From Odontocerum albicorne (lineage: Eukaryota; Arthropoda; Insecta; Trichoptera; Odontoceridae), in NCBI GenBank assembly GCA_949825065.1, contig OX463864.1, positions 14,273,327 to 14,337,326 on the forward strand: a DNA stretch of 64,000 nucleotides, written 5' to 3'. This document shows, in pieces, positions 31,424-42,042 of this stretch; position 1 is the first letter of the stretch; each line of letters starts with the position of its first letter. Both the position numbers and the translations under genes were made by a program. The notes under the pieces are model-generated. The model was not told where the DNA came from. It saw only the letters and a program-made list of their open reading frames with translations, and ran no database searches.

Positions 31424-31695
31424 TGAGGTGCATGGCCGCCGCACGGTAACGCACTGGACTTCCATGCGGAAGGTCGTTCGAACCCCGCGCTGTGCTACTC
31501 TCGTTGAACGACAAAGGCACTTATTCCGCCTAGTGTTCGAGGGTATAAGTATACATATGACTTGGACTTCCATGCGGAAGGTCGTTCGAACCCCGCGCTG
31601 TGCTACTCTCGTTGAACGACAAAGGCACTTATTCCGCCTAGTGTTCGAGGGTATAAGTATACATATGACTTCAGTCATATCTATTCTTTTTTTTT
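31424..31695 (+). mobile_element. SINE2, tRNA-derived, with a 108-bp internal duplication
   Basis: Starts gaggtgcatggccgc with box A-like sequence (GTGCATGGCCGC...GCACTGG) and box B GGTCGTTCGAACC (about 31472). The 108-bp block 31455-31562 is repeated exactly at 31563-31670, giving two box B motifs. A T-rich stretch and aaataaaa follow. A single-unit copy is at 56833-56990. Confidence 0.8.
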
Positions 31696-31741
31696 AAATA
31701 AAATATTTTACAGTGTAAGATCCGACCTCCGTAGCCTTTAA

Positions 31742-31957
31742 CACTTGCCTTACTGTGCTAAAATAATTCGCCAGCCACGGTGCTAGACGCTAAGCGTCCA
31801 GTGAAAAATGTATGTTTTAAATTTAACTTATGCAAAGTCTGCTAGATAATTTTTTTGTAATTAGCTATAAAAATTATTTCATTATGTATTGAAACGTTGA
31901 ATAATCAAATAAAATATCGGTCCTGGTCACTCGCTATCTATCACAGGGTGGCAAGTG
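31742..31957. mobile_element. TTAA-flanked MITE, copy 2 (inverted)
   Basis: TTAA at 31738-31741; the right flank is now gataact. The ends CACTTGC and GCAAGTG and the palindrome gacgctaagcgtc match copy 1 in the opposite orientation. The two lie about 2 kb apart. Confidence 0.7.
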
Positions 31958-31974
31958 ATAACTATTGTAAGAGA

Positions 31975-32075
31975 CAACCTCCGTAGCCAAGTGGTAATAA
32001 TATCTTGACTTCAACACAGAGGGGGAAAGATAATACATGTATAGATACATATATTATTATATATGTATCTATACA
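31975..32075 (+). repeat. SINE-like head scrap ending in a perfect 18-bp hairpin
   Basis: 31976-32005 resembles a SINE1 start (acaacctccgtagccaagtgg). 32036-32075 is a perfect AT-rich palindrome: atgtatagatacatatat, a 4-nt loop, and its exact complement. Confidence 0.6.
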
Positions 32076-32144
32076 TATATTATAGGACATATCTGTTTTT
32101 TCTCGGATGAAATAACGATTTTTTTTAACCCTTAGTGTTTGTTA

Positions 32145-32530
32145 ATAATAATAAAAAGACAATTAATACAGACTCTCCTTAAGGGTGGTCTTACTCAGGA
32201 TTCAATCTCACTATTATTGAACGATTAAAAATATAACAAAAAAATAAAACAAGTTCTTTGAAAGGATAGAAGGGTGGGTGGTGACCGCGGTTATTATAAG
32301 ATTAGGAACATTCCCGCATTTGTATTGTATTATATTACACTTTCGTTGTATACAGTACAACCTGACGGGATTATTGTCATGTGACCATTTCTTCCAACCA
32401 ACCAGAAATATTTTAGTAGCCTTAAGTGAAAACCAGACCGGAATCCTTAAAAAAATGTGTTCCAGCAGGATTTGAACCCGCAATCTCCAGGTTGGAAGAC
32501 AGGCGTCTTTTACCAACTAGGCCACAGACG
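32145..32530 (-). mobile_element. SINE1, best full-length copy
   Basis: Minus strand: GTGGCCTAGTTGGTAAAAG (box A region, about 32522), GCGGGTTCAAATCCTGC (box B, about 32472), body ggtctggttttcactt, tttctggttggttgg, caggttgtactgtatac. Then comes a region shared with LINE-D (ccgcggtcaccacc...cgttcaataatag) and the terminal tail (ccacccttaaggagag). tRNA head plus LINE-like tail is the standard SINE plan. Confidence 0.85.
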
Positions 32531-33104
32531 AGGATTCGAATATGTTTTGAAAAAAATATATTTTAAATATGGTACATGCGATTCTCATATGAAATTGAAA
32601 TCAAGCTATTAAACAAACATTAAAAAAATATTATTTTCTACGTTTAAATTAAACATATAGACAATTATAATGAATATTGTGCCTAATTTCAATGGAAACA
32701 TCTAAACAAGCGACCGTGTAACTGTAGTTTCTCGCGTTGTTTGATTGGAAAAAAACATTTAAGAGATAATATTGGTTTTAATTATATTTTGCGAACGCTG
32801 GATCGGAATTAAATAAATAAAATACAATTCGGTAGCGTTGATTTGAATAATCAACGGATTTAAAAACACGCCTTTAATTGTAATGTCTCCATGAAAAACC
32901 GTTAATTTTCTATAGTGTCAAGTCGTCATGTATCTCTTTTTGATGTTACGGTTATTGCATTTAAATAATGTAGGACTGAAAACGAGCTAAGACGCGTCGC
33001 ATTTGAACTTCGAACTAAATATTTAATCATTATTAACGTCGCATGTTAATAATTATTGAATATTATTTATTAGTTTGCCCCTTTTTACTATAATATATCC
33101 CACG

Positions 33105-33345
33105 CGATGGTACTATATATAAGCAGAAAAGTACATTTTGACGACCAGAGCGTTCAGCATCATTTGTGTCTGTACGACCGCGTTTGAAATCAGCATACCA
33201 CCGAAATGGTTGTTTTCGACGGAGCAGAGCCCGGATAACACTTTTCAAGCCATCGCTAAGTTTGAACGGTATTTTTTCCCATTAAAAAGCAATGTTTTAT
33301 CAACACACGAAATTCGTTTTTTCCCATTGTTTTGAAAATAGCAAA
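33105..33345 (-). pseudogene. mariner transposase N-terminal remnant
   Basis: On the minus strand from an ATG near 33340: GKNEFRVLIKHCFLMGKNTV, then a frameshift, then LRRKQPFRWYADFKRGRTDT and NDAERSGR. This is the N-terminal DNA-binding region of a mariner transposase, different from the other mariners here. Similarity stops at the GR of the RSGRP motif; the catalytic domain is gone. Terminal repeats were not found. Confidence 0.7.
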
Positions 33346-33489
33346 ATTAGCGTCACTAAAACCACTGTAACTCAGACACAATGTCGGAATGTCATGAAAG
33401 TTTGACACGTAACTTCTAAAGGTTAGTACTAACTGAGAATGGTATGGATTTGGTTTTAGAGGTTGCCATATGTTGGTTAGTCCCGGGAC

Positions 33490-34260
33490 TTATTGATCGA
33501 TCTTTTATCACAGAATACGAAATGAAGTGATTAGGGATGAATGTAAACTTAAGGTTGATATGTAGAGTAAGGCGAAAAAGTCGACTTGGAGAAACCACCA
33601 TCAAGCAGTGGACCGACCCAGTTTAACAATGATGATAATGATAACTTACATGCAAACCATTACTGTTCAATTGTACTATTTGGGTAGTATTTTTTCAGAT
33701 GATGAAAGAGTTAAGCGAGATATCGAACGGCGTGTAGCGATAGAAAACAGTCATTTGGGCACTAGAAAATATGTATTTGAACCGACCTGTATCAAAATTT
33801 GCTAAGATGACAGTCCACAATAGTATTTTGGTGACAATTTTGTTGTATGGGAGTGAAACGTGGACCTGGAAAATTACTGAGAAAATCCGAATGAATGCTA
33901 TAGAAATGCGTGCTTTGAGACAAATACACGGAGTTACAATATATGACAGAAAACGGAATGAAGTGATAAGGGATGAATGTGAACTGAAGTCTAATTTACG
34001 TGTTAAGTAAAATAAAGAAGAGCACGCTGAGATGGTTTAGGCATGTGGAACGAATGAAAGAAAGACTAGCCAAACAAATATACAGTGCAAATATGAGTGG
34101 AAAGCGTGTGAGAGAATGACCAAGGAACGTATGGTGGAATCAAGTGAATTATATTTTGAAAGACGGAAACGTAAAAAGCCAGAGAAAACGTAGAAGTTGT
34201 ACGTTGTGGAAGGAGTAAGGAAGTATTGTCGGACGTTCGGTTCTGTTCGAGCGGACAGGG
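33490..34260 (+). pseudogene. LINE-A, RT thumb to 3' end
   Basis: A small scrap (33500-33570) precedes the main copy. From 33650: IVQLYYLGSIFSDDERVKRD, IERRVAIENSH, then TCIKICKDD (frameshift), KMTVHNSILVTILLYGSETW, TWKITEKIRMNAIEMRALRQ, IHGVTIYDRKRNEVIRDECE, and, frameshifted, LRWFRHVERMKERLAKQIYS, NMSGKRVRE and the terminal RSCTLWKE-like end. LYGSETW and SDDE are typical of the segment after RT in RTE-like proteins. Confidence 0.8.
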
Positions 34261-34489
34261 AAATAGTGTAATGTTTTATAAAGACAAATGGACCATCTTC
34301 ATGGCCTACTTGATAACACGCCTTATTTACAAACCGAGGAGATACTTTTCACTCAAGGCTCTCTGAATACTTTCTAGTTAGTTAGAAAATATCGTCACAT
34401 GCCAATAAACCAGTCATATCGTATAATATGGAAGAAAAGTGCAATACAGTAAAGTACAATACTATAAAACGCTGTGGTGTATGCGTGGG

Positions 34490-34640
34490 TAGGAGGATGA
34501 CAGCTTTGAGCGATCGATTCTGACGAGAAGACTGAATAGCAAAAATGAGAAGAGGTCGAGCACCAATCCGACGGAGTGACCAGGCAAAAAAAGTAGCACG
34601 ACCCTCATTTCAGGAGACACTACATAGGCCCAGAGATCGC
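34490..34640 (+). pseudogene. LINE scrap (RGRAPIRRSDQ type)
   Basis: Codes MRRGRAPIRRSDQAKKVA, then SFQETLHRPRDRLY. It resembles the last 30-40 residues of another RT protein in which a GRPPxRWxDD-like motif is followed by DRxxW/Y. Family uncertain; possibly LINE-G. Confidence 0.4.
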
Positions 34641-34899
34641 TTGTACTGATGATGAATGGTGATCACGATCTTCAGAATCGAAAAAAAGAACAATGAAAAA
34701 TAAGAAGTACGCCTATAACATATACGAAAAGGACTTAACCCACAAAACACTTGGGTTCATTTGAAATATCAAAGAAGCATAAATCATATTGAAGCATACA
34801 TAGCTTATCCAGAATACGAATAGGTCATTATTGTTCGATTGATTCATATTTATTGAAATTTCATATTCTTGATAACCAAGTGTAGACGTACAGTCTAGA

Positions 34900-34985
34900 A
34901 CAGCGATTCCCAAACCTTTTCGCTGGCGAACCCCTTAACTAATTTAGGGACCCCCGTCTGGCTAACTCTCAACGTAAAATTTAAC
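34900..34985. mobile_element. possible hAT left end
   Basis: CAGCGATTCCCAAACC and the following gaaccccttaac...agggacccc resemble the 53170 MITE and 24550 element. It is cut by the PLE-1 at 34990. Confidence 0.35.
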
Positions 34986-34989
34986 GTTG

Positions 34990-35490
34990 TTAATTTGATT
35001 GTAATTTATTTTTAACAAACACTGTTTATTCCACTTTTTTATGACGGTATAACCCTACCGGTTTCAAGGCTTTCACCTCATCTTCATGGGAGTACAAACA
35101 AGACTAAATGCTGTTCGAATTGGCACCGACATAGACACTTCAACGGTTGGAGGCGGGAGGGGTGAGGGGAAGGCTAGGTATAATTTCGGCCAGGAGCGGG
35201 GAGCTTTTGGGGAAATAACTATTCAACAGATGCTCCGATCGGTATACTGACTTAGAAAATTCTAGGGCCTCTAATCTGTCCAATTTATTCCCGTTGCCGC
35301 TAATATGTAAGAATTTGGCATCATCGATAGAAAAAGTATGATTCTCACGGTGACAATGATTAGCCATTTCAGAATAAATTAGAGGATTTGTTAAGGCAGA
35401 TTGGTGTTCACGAAATCTCTTTTCAAAAGATCTTCCTGTCTTTCCTATATAGAAATTATCACAGTCAGCACATAAAAGTTGTTAATTTGA
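34990..35490 (-). mobile_element. PLE-1 with GIY-YIG endonuclease remnant
   Basis: From the right edge on the minus strand: LLCADCDNFYIGKTGRSFEK, RFREHQSALTNPLIYSEMAN, HCHRENHTFSIDDAKFLHIS, ...DRLEALEF..., ending at a stop near 35140 after PPASNR. NFYIGKTGRSFEKRFREH is the GIY-YIG-type core, with Cys-x-x-Cys just before, as in the C-terminal domain of Penelope-like elements. The RT part is missing. The 3' arm (35036-35105) has a hammerhead relic whose conserved C of CUGANGA is mutated to A. This copy links the arms to Penelope. Confidence 0.8.
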
Positions 35491-35499
35491 TTTAAAAAA

Positions 35500-35920
35500 T
35501 AAAACAAATATATGAATAAACAAGTTTTTCTTTTTATGTTTAGTCAAAAAATAGCTTTCACTTATAGTAAGCATTTTATTAGTTTTTTTTTGTCACCAGC
35601 ATCACTAGTTTTGCGTTATGGACGCATTATTACGGTAAATATAGTAAGGGTTACTTGAACAGAAACACTGAGATACCGAGAGCAATGCGATCACAGTGAG
35701 AGACGCAGTGAGACTAATATTGATCAAGGGAGTGATTTGAGATGAATATTTGGGTAAAGCATAGAATTGCCTTCATCGTTGGTGGCACCGATTCGGCGAG
35801 AGATTTAAAAAAACAATCGCAAAAGGTCAACCGCGGATAACAGAGGAATGCTGTATTTACTTAATTATCCCGTTATTGTACACAATTTGAAGTAAATAAT
35901 AATTATAATAAAATAAGAAT
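35500..35920. other. no recognised feature
   Basis: AT-rich with no clear repeat or frame. A RRQLQEIWVKHRIAFIVGGT-like phrase around 35745-35785 might be a transposase scrap but is too short to call. Confidence 0.25.
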
Positions 35921-36135
35921 TTATATAGCGCCGTTTAGAGAACAAACTCTCTTCAAGGACGCTCTGACTCAGGACTCGAACTCACCACTATAGACAAATT
36001 TAAAACATTAGAAAATAAATAAGTCGAGTTTAAAGATAAGAAACAAGCGACTGCGTCCATTAGATTAGTTACTTCCTTGTATATGTATTCGGTAAGAAAC
36101 CCACAGAAAACATACCAAAGGAAGTAGAACTAAAA
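35920..36135 (-). mobile_element. LINE-D 3' end
   Basis: Minus strand: ggtatgttttctgtgggtttc, actaatctaatggacgcagtc, ...gttcgagtcctgagtcagagcgtccttgaagag, ...ctctaaacggcgctatataa, then an A/T-rich run. Matches 19600-19880 and 58400-58565. Confidence 0.6.
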
Positions 36136-36139
36136 CGAT

Positions 36140-36960
36140 ACATTTGTAGATCTTCCGATATGTGATAGTAACACATTCGGCTTTAAGCGCAGTGTAGTAA
36201 AAATATGTAGTGTTCATATACAATAAATGTTGACACCTAAAAAGAGTTTCCTCTATAAAATTATATACGAATTCGGTTGATAATAAACATAATTTGGAGG
36301 TGTTATTTGTTTTTTACGTAAATTTAAAATAATACAGACTTCTTTTGTAAAATCTCTTATGAATCGAATAATTTAATGTAGCCAAGATGACCTGATTGGT
36401 TGGACATAAAATATGTATAGCAATTAGCCCGCCAGATGTACCATTTTAACCATGTATATAAAATAATGAAAAATAAAATAAATAATTTATTTATTACTAT
36501 TTCTACATAACTTTATTTAGTTAGAAATTCACAAGAGTGTTTTTGCACAAAGTAAAATGACTTTTGTTTCTAGATCCTCAGTCACTGAAGACACTTGATT
36601 CATCAGAAATATTGTCGATAGTCTTGTTGCAAGTTGTCAAAGCTGGCATAGCAACACAAATTACCGCAAATAGTTGCCATTACTCCCATCGCCCCCTTAG
36701 CGCTTAGGTCGAGTGGATAGACGATTTTTCAGCGAGCCATGCTAGATGATTAATATTGCAAGGTAAGTTGCCGACTGCTAGTCACAGAACGACGCTACTG
36801 CATGCATATATCGGCCACGGTGAATTATTGACCTGGTCATCTTGTTATTTATTCATTGGTCAGGTCCACACTTGTGGTCTGCCGTTGGCAGCAGCTAGGA
36901 TACAAGAGGGCTCATTAAGGATGATTGAAAATGATATTATATTATATGCATGATGTCATG
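36140..36960. other. no gene called
   Basis: 36640-36920 is GC-richer (cgcccccttagcgcttagg) with short frames only. A SINE-like aggtcgagtggatagacg phrase at 36705 might be a tRNA-like scrap. Confidence 0.25.
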
Positions 36961-36964
36961 TATA

Positions 36965-37600
36965 GTTTAGTCATATGTTACGTATGGGAGACCGGCAATC
37001 CGAACCATGATTCATTTGGTGTTCTTTCAACATCAAACCAATATATGAGGTTTTACATGCATACAATAGACGGTGCACGTTGCCAGAATGTCAGATTCCC
37101 GATGGGCATCCGAAATAATCCAGTCGTACCCAAAAGGCATAAAAGGTCTCAGAAAAACACCTTATGTGCGTTGGATATATAAAATCTGGAAGCATGGCAG
37201 CAACATCACATGGCACCTACGAGTACAATATCGGATTATTTGGAATCGAATTGGAGATACCTTCATCCAGCAGTGGATTTATAGTGTACCATATTCATAC
37301 ATATGGGTGACTGACAATACGATTTATTTGGTATTCTTTCAACATCGACGGTTTACATACATACAACGAACGGAGCACGTAAACCAGATAGTCAGATTCT
37401 CGATGGGCATCCGAAATAATTCAGTCAAAAGGCATAAAGAAGCCCAGAAAAAGACCCAATGTACGTTGGATGGATGAAATCAAGAAGCATGACAGCAGTA
37501 TCACATGGCAGCAACAAGCACAGAACCGGATTATTTGGAGTCGATTTGGAGAGACCTTTACCCAGCAGTGGATCGACCTTATCAATGATGTTAATGTACA
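36965..37600 (+). pseudogene. LINE-F C-terminal remnant, tandemly duplicated
   Basis: Two consecutive copies (about 36985-37290 and 37310-37600) each begin catgattcatttggt/aatacgatttatttggt and code the same end: ARMSDSRWASEIIQ, KGIKG/KRHKEAQKK, VRWxxxIxKH, SITWHxxxQxRIIWxRxGET, FIQQWI. The phrase matches the better copy at 47940-48140. Frameshifts in both. Confidence 0.65.
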
Positions 37601-37604
37601 TGCA

Positions 37605-38245
37605 TATCAATACTGCTGAATTATGCTATTTGGCTAGTATTTTCTCAGATGATGAAAGGGCTAAGAGGGATATCGAACGGCGTTAAGTAGGCAACAGTCA
37701 TTTGGGCACTAAAACATACTCGTTTAGATTTAAACTGGAGAGTATCAAAATCTGCTACGATGACAGTTCGCAATAGTATTTTAGTATCAACTTTGTTGAA
37801 TGGGAGTGAAACGTGGACCTAGAAGAATACTGAGAAAAACCGAATAAATGGAGTAGCAATGCGTTCTTTGAGACGAATACATGGAGTTACAATGTATTAC
37901 AGAATACTGAATGAAATTATACGGGATGAATGTGAACTTAAGGGTGGTGAGTTGAGTAAGATGAAGAATAGCATGCTGGGATTGTTTGGGCATGTAGAAC
38001 GAATGAATAAAGAAAGACTAACAAACAAATATATAGTGCAAGTGTGAGAAGACGATAGAAGAAAGTGTGGTTGGATCAAGTGAATTATATTCCGAAAGAA
38101 GGAAACGTAGGAAGTCAAAGAAATCGTAGAAGTTGTTTGAGAAGGAACATGGATGTAGAAGAGGCTAAGGATATGTCGAAATAGGTAAGTCTGGCGCTCT
38201 TTTATCTCTACCTACCCGGACAGGGAGGTAGCGTGATGGTACGTA
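37605..38245 (+). pseudogene. LINE-A, RT thumb to 3' end
   Basis: ELCYLASIFSDDERAKRDIE, frameshifts, SFVKMTV-like, LNGSETWT-like, MRSLRRIHGVTMYYRILNEI, IRDECELKGGELSKMKNSML, GLFGHVERMNKERLTNKYIV, then KKVWLDQVNYIPKEGNVGSQ, RNRRSCLRRNMDVEEAKDMS and the trailer ctctacctacccggacagg. The most complete set of LINE-A blocks in the window. Confidence 0.8.
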
Positions 38246-38249
38246 TGTA

Positions 38250-39040
38250 TGTATGCTTACCATTACACCGTCTCCTTATCGTGGTAGACAGAGAGGGCAA
38301 GATTTTGGATAATTCGTATATATAGCGTTTTCTAGTTGGTTGTAAAAGATGTGCATACATACGCACCATCACTTCATTTCCCTGTCGAGGAAGGCAGAGA
38401 GAAAGAGAACAGAGTGCAGCAAATTACCAGTACTTGCAAAGAAAACTTCGATAGCAGCAAAACTATCCTCCAATATGATTATGATGACGATGATTTTAAG
38501 GATATCCGAAGATAAGCATAATCGGATATAGAATTCTGGTGAAGTTTTTAAGTTGTCGTATCTACAGAATCAGGGAAGCCAGCCCGTACCTTCGGGAATA
38601 CTTGATTCGGCTGTCATGAAAGGTTTATTAAATTATTATTTATTGAAAATGACGTGACTTTGATCCGGGTCGAACTAGGTTTGGCATGTTATCATTGGGC
38701 TGGGCCACTACTTGACGTTTTCCAAAATTATGCCATTCCAAGGGGTTAAATGGAAATCGAAGTGTTATCGGTTCTACCCCGCAACTGATAAATAATTCAG
38801 CCGAGGGAGAGTTTTTTTTCCACAAAATAGATTTGCAATAATAAAATGAAAGCGGCATTCGCCTCGTGACAGGGGTTTAGAAGAGGTTTTCATTTTTTTC
38901 TTCATTTTAAACAATTTGTTGTTTTCATTAGCTGTCCTGTTCTGAGACAGCTAAATTATATAGCGAGTCCTCAAAAATGTATACACACTTTATGCCGTGC
39001 CGTTACCTTGCACTTGCTGCAGGAATTTGTCATATCACGC
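38250..39040. other. unassigned, with LINE-A trailer scraps
   Basis: 38260-38420 repeats trailer-type phrases (ccgtctccttatcgtggtagacagagaggg; catcacttcatttccctgtcg). The rest (38430-39040) holds no frame I recognise. Confidence 0.3.
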
Positions 39041-39520
39041 ATTCACAGAAGTTTACGGATGAAGACTTTTATTTACAGCAAGATGGTGCGCTTTCATAAT
39101 ACCATCGTACTCATTTGTGTGGAGTTTAGGGATGAAAACTTTTGTTTCCAGCAAGATGGTGCGCTTCCCTAATACCATCGCATGCATTTGTGTGGAGTTT
39201 ACGGATGAAGACTTTTGTTTCCAGCAAGATGGTGCGCTTCCCTAATACCATCGCATGCATTTGTGTGGAGTTTAGGGATGAAGACTTTTGTTTCCAGCAA
39301 GATGGTGCGCTTCCCTAATACCATCGTACGCATTTGTGTGGAGTTTAGGGATGAAGACTTTTTTTCCAGCAAGATGGTGCGCTTTCCTAATAATATCGTA
39401 CGCATTTGTGTGGAGTTTAGGGATAAAGAATTTTGTTTCCAGCAAGATGGTGCGCTTCCCTAATACCATATTGATGTGAGGGCCTGTCTTGATGAAAATT
39501 TGCCGAACGAGGAAAAAAAA
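39040..39520 (+). pseudogene. DDE transposase fragment expanded into six 73-bp repeats
   Basis: The phrase cagcaagatggtgcg recurs at 39076, 39149, 39222, 39295, 39367 and 39440 (spacing 73, 73, 73, 72, 73). Each unit codes DEDFxFQQDGALPN, the second-aspartate block (FQQDGAPPH in intact relatives) of a Tc1/mariner-type transposase. Upstream LQEFVISRIHRS and, after the array, HIDVRACLDENLPNEE continue the same protein. Because 73 is not a multiple of 3, every repeat shifts the frame. The 6058-6320 fragment belongs to a related transposase. Confidence 0.75.
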
Positions 39521-40535
39521 GTGCATTTCAATGAATGAAGACATCCATCACGATTGTGTTCTGAAGCTCATATTTCTTCTCGATCGCATGAGGCGTCATG
39601 CGAATCAAGGTATGAAAGTAGAGGTCACCACCCCTCGCAGCTTCACTCCATTTCATAAAATTAACCCCAGCACGTCACTGGACCTCCAGATCTAACTGGG
39701 TAAACTCATCAGGACCGAGAGTGCTTACGCTGAGCATTTTCAATTCACTCTGACAATCCTACAGCAGCGCCCACCGCTTTCCACTCACGCTGTCACTCTA
39801 TTTATCTTCAAGCTTATTGTATATTCTAGGCGACAAGTAACCAGACGTGGCATCTCTGAAAAAATGTTTAGATGACTCTGGATTCCATAAGACCAAAACC
39901 TATTATGATTCTAGTCATATACGAGTACTCTTATGTATGAGAAATTGGTAATAAGATCATCGAAAATTGTATTGAAAAGAGATGTTCGTAGTTAATAAAT
40001 TGAAGACGATGTTGCAACTTTCCGAAATACCATACATGTTTCAGGATATTTTTACTGGTGGAGAAAATATTTTTGGCGCAATGCATTAAAAAGCACAATG
40101 TTTTCAGCATCCATGGAAAATACGAGTTTTTTTATTGTTTACATAATTTATGAATAAAATTCCATTATGCAACTTCCTTACTAACATCTTGATGTCACAG
40201 CATATCTTGAAGCAAATTTGATGTAGAAGTAGCATTGAATACCCCCTCGCAATATTGACTCATCAAAGATAAAGTTTACGGCGCAAAACCGGCAACAGTT
40301 AATGAATTGAGAGCAGCCATTGAAAGAGAATGCGCTCAAATACCAAAACTAATTATTCGCAACGTTTGCGATTCCACGTTATCAGCAGTGCATGGACAAG
40401 AACGGCCATCAATTTGAGCACATATGATTACTAAAAAAATCTATGTAAACATATTTTAATTTGAAGTTTAAATCTTAATAAATACACTTTATTATCATTC
40501 CAAGTGTACATATGGTACACCTGTATTTAATTCAT
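39521..40535. other. no gene called
   Basis: 39540-39830 is GC-richer and single-copy here but has no supported exon. Phrases at 40290-40400 (aatgaattgagagcagccat, ...aatgcgctcaaatacc) look like a transposase tail (VNELRAAIERECAQIP), suggesting a further small remnant of the 39040 element. Confidence 0.35.
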
Positions 40536-40539
40536 TATG

Positions 40540-40700
40540 TCTTGAATCTTAGAAAAGTCGTTTGTTTAACTTTGTTACGTCATATATAAAAAATAATAAT
40601 AAAATAAATAAAACATTTTTTTTATTTCGTAACCACCACTGTTTGAGTTCGCTACCGGTTTCAAAGACCTCCGTCTTCCTCGTCAGGTGTGATGAACAAA
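40540..40700 (-). mobile_element. PLE-2 arm
   Basis: Minus strand matches the PLE-2 arms at 9490-9965. The hammerhead-like core (about 40640-40690) reads CUGACGA, an extra G, GAAGAC-GGAG-GUCUUU, GAAA, ACCGGU plus A. Core and stem II are good. Stem I is weakened because the strands read CACAC and GCGAA. Confidence 0.55.
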
Positions 40701-40949
40701 TGAGGTACGACAATTAAAAGACGTACAAAAAAAATAATCGGCCTGCAAACTAAAACGCTGTATGTCATGATATATCGGTTTACCGGCTGATAAATTAATG
40801 ATTTGCTTAATTATTTACTTGAAATTCATTGGGTCTATTATAAATAAAACGACCTCCAACGGACTCCACTTGTCGGCCGCTAAGTGACCGACTTCGAAAA
40901 GAAATGGCACGAGTAAATCACGGCGCGCTTTCAATAGTTTTTAATTTCA

Positions 40950-41520
40950 TATATACTCCTACATACCATCACGCTATTTCCATGCCGGGGTAGGCAGATA
41001 TGACAGAACGCCAAACTCACACATATCGACACAAATACACATCCTTAGTCTCCTCTTCATTCATAAAATTTCTACGATTTCTTATTTCAAAATATAATTA
41101 ATTTGATCCAACGATATTTTACTTGGTTTTTCTCTCAAACGCCCTTCCCTCACATTAGATGACGAAAAATATATACATACCATGCTGAGGCAGGCAGAGG
41201 GTATAGCGCCCGGCTTTCCTATAACATATACACACCTCATACGGTTCCTACGAGATCTCGGATTTTTTACATTTCTTTCTATCAAAATATTATTCACTTG
41301 ATCAAACCATACTTTCCTTGGTCTTTCTCCCCCACGCCTTCCATTCACATTTGCACTGTATATTTGTTTTGTTAGTATTTCTTCATTCATACGTCCCACG
41401 TGCCCAAACCACATTATTGTTCATCTTCATCTTACTCAACATATCAGACTTAAGTTTACGTTCATTCTTAATCACTCTATCCGTATTCTGACGTTCATTG
41501 TTTCCCTACAAAGTCTTATA
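40950..41520 (-). pseudogene. LINE-A C-terminal remnants, two overlapping pieces
   Basis: Minus strand 41414-41082 codes WFGHVGRMNEEILTKQIYSA, NVNGRRGGERPRKVWFDQVN, NILIERNVKNPRSRR and a trailer. A second partial copy follows from about 41155 (NVREGRLREKPSKISLDQIN) to 40960. Upstream at 41430-41500 is RIRIE(W)..ERKLKSDMLSKM. Confidence 0.7.
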
Positions 41521-41544
41521 AATGTAACCATTTTATCATCATTC

Positions 41545-41790
41545 TGCCGTGTAGCTCATGGCTGAGCACTGTAACTCCCATGATAGCCGCTGACGACTCC
41601 TCACCATCCATCCCTGCACTCCGCGGCTCGGCGGGTAGTTGTTAAGGGTAGTCCAGTTGCGTCTCTCACTTGGTCAGTCCAACGCATTAAGATTCTTCGT
41701 CTTGAGCGTCGTCCTTCCACATCTCCAGTACCCCCAAACTCCCCCAACTGTCTCCTTGGCCACGAGCAATGTGCTCAAATAATCGGAAAA
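41545..41790 (-). pseudogene. LINE-G C-terminal remnant
   Basis: Minus strand codes an HIARGQGDSWGSLG-like start, then RRSRRRILMRWTDQVRDATG, LPLTTTRRAAECRDGW, then GVVSGYHGS-like. This is the RxRWTDxVRxATG...AxDRxxW end typical of endonuclease-RT proteins. A plus-strand relative lies at 20725-20860. Confidence 0.6.
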
Positions 41791-42042
41791 CTCGCCACGA
41801 TTTTATATTGCTAGAGTTTTGATTTCACGATTTTCAATCGAGAAAGGATTGCATAGTAAAATATTCCTGCGTAATAGACCCAGAAAGTGATCTATCGACA
41901 AATCGGACCATTCCCTGCAGGAGGTTGGAGTATAAATCTATGTATACGTATAGTATATCCTTAACCAAAAAATTCCATCGGTTTATTCTTATACCAGTAA
42001 ATAAAAATAATATTCTTTGAGTAAAATGGTTAAACAACTTAC

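Noticed and set aside
31416..31697. Duplicated protein-coding gene (93-codon frame with internal repeat)
   Set aside because: It is the doubled SINE2; the frame is accidental.
34900..34985. A complete hAT element
   Set aside because: Only one end is visible before the PLE-1 insertion; no right end or duplication was found.
39199..39544. Repetitive protein genes on either strand
   Set aside because: The frames follow from the 73-bp array of transposase origin and shift at each unit.
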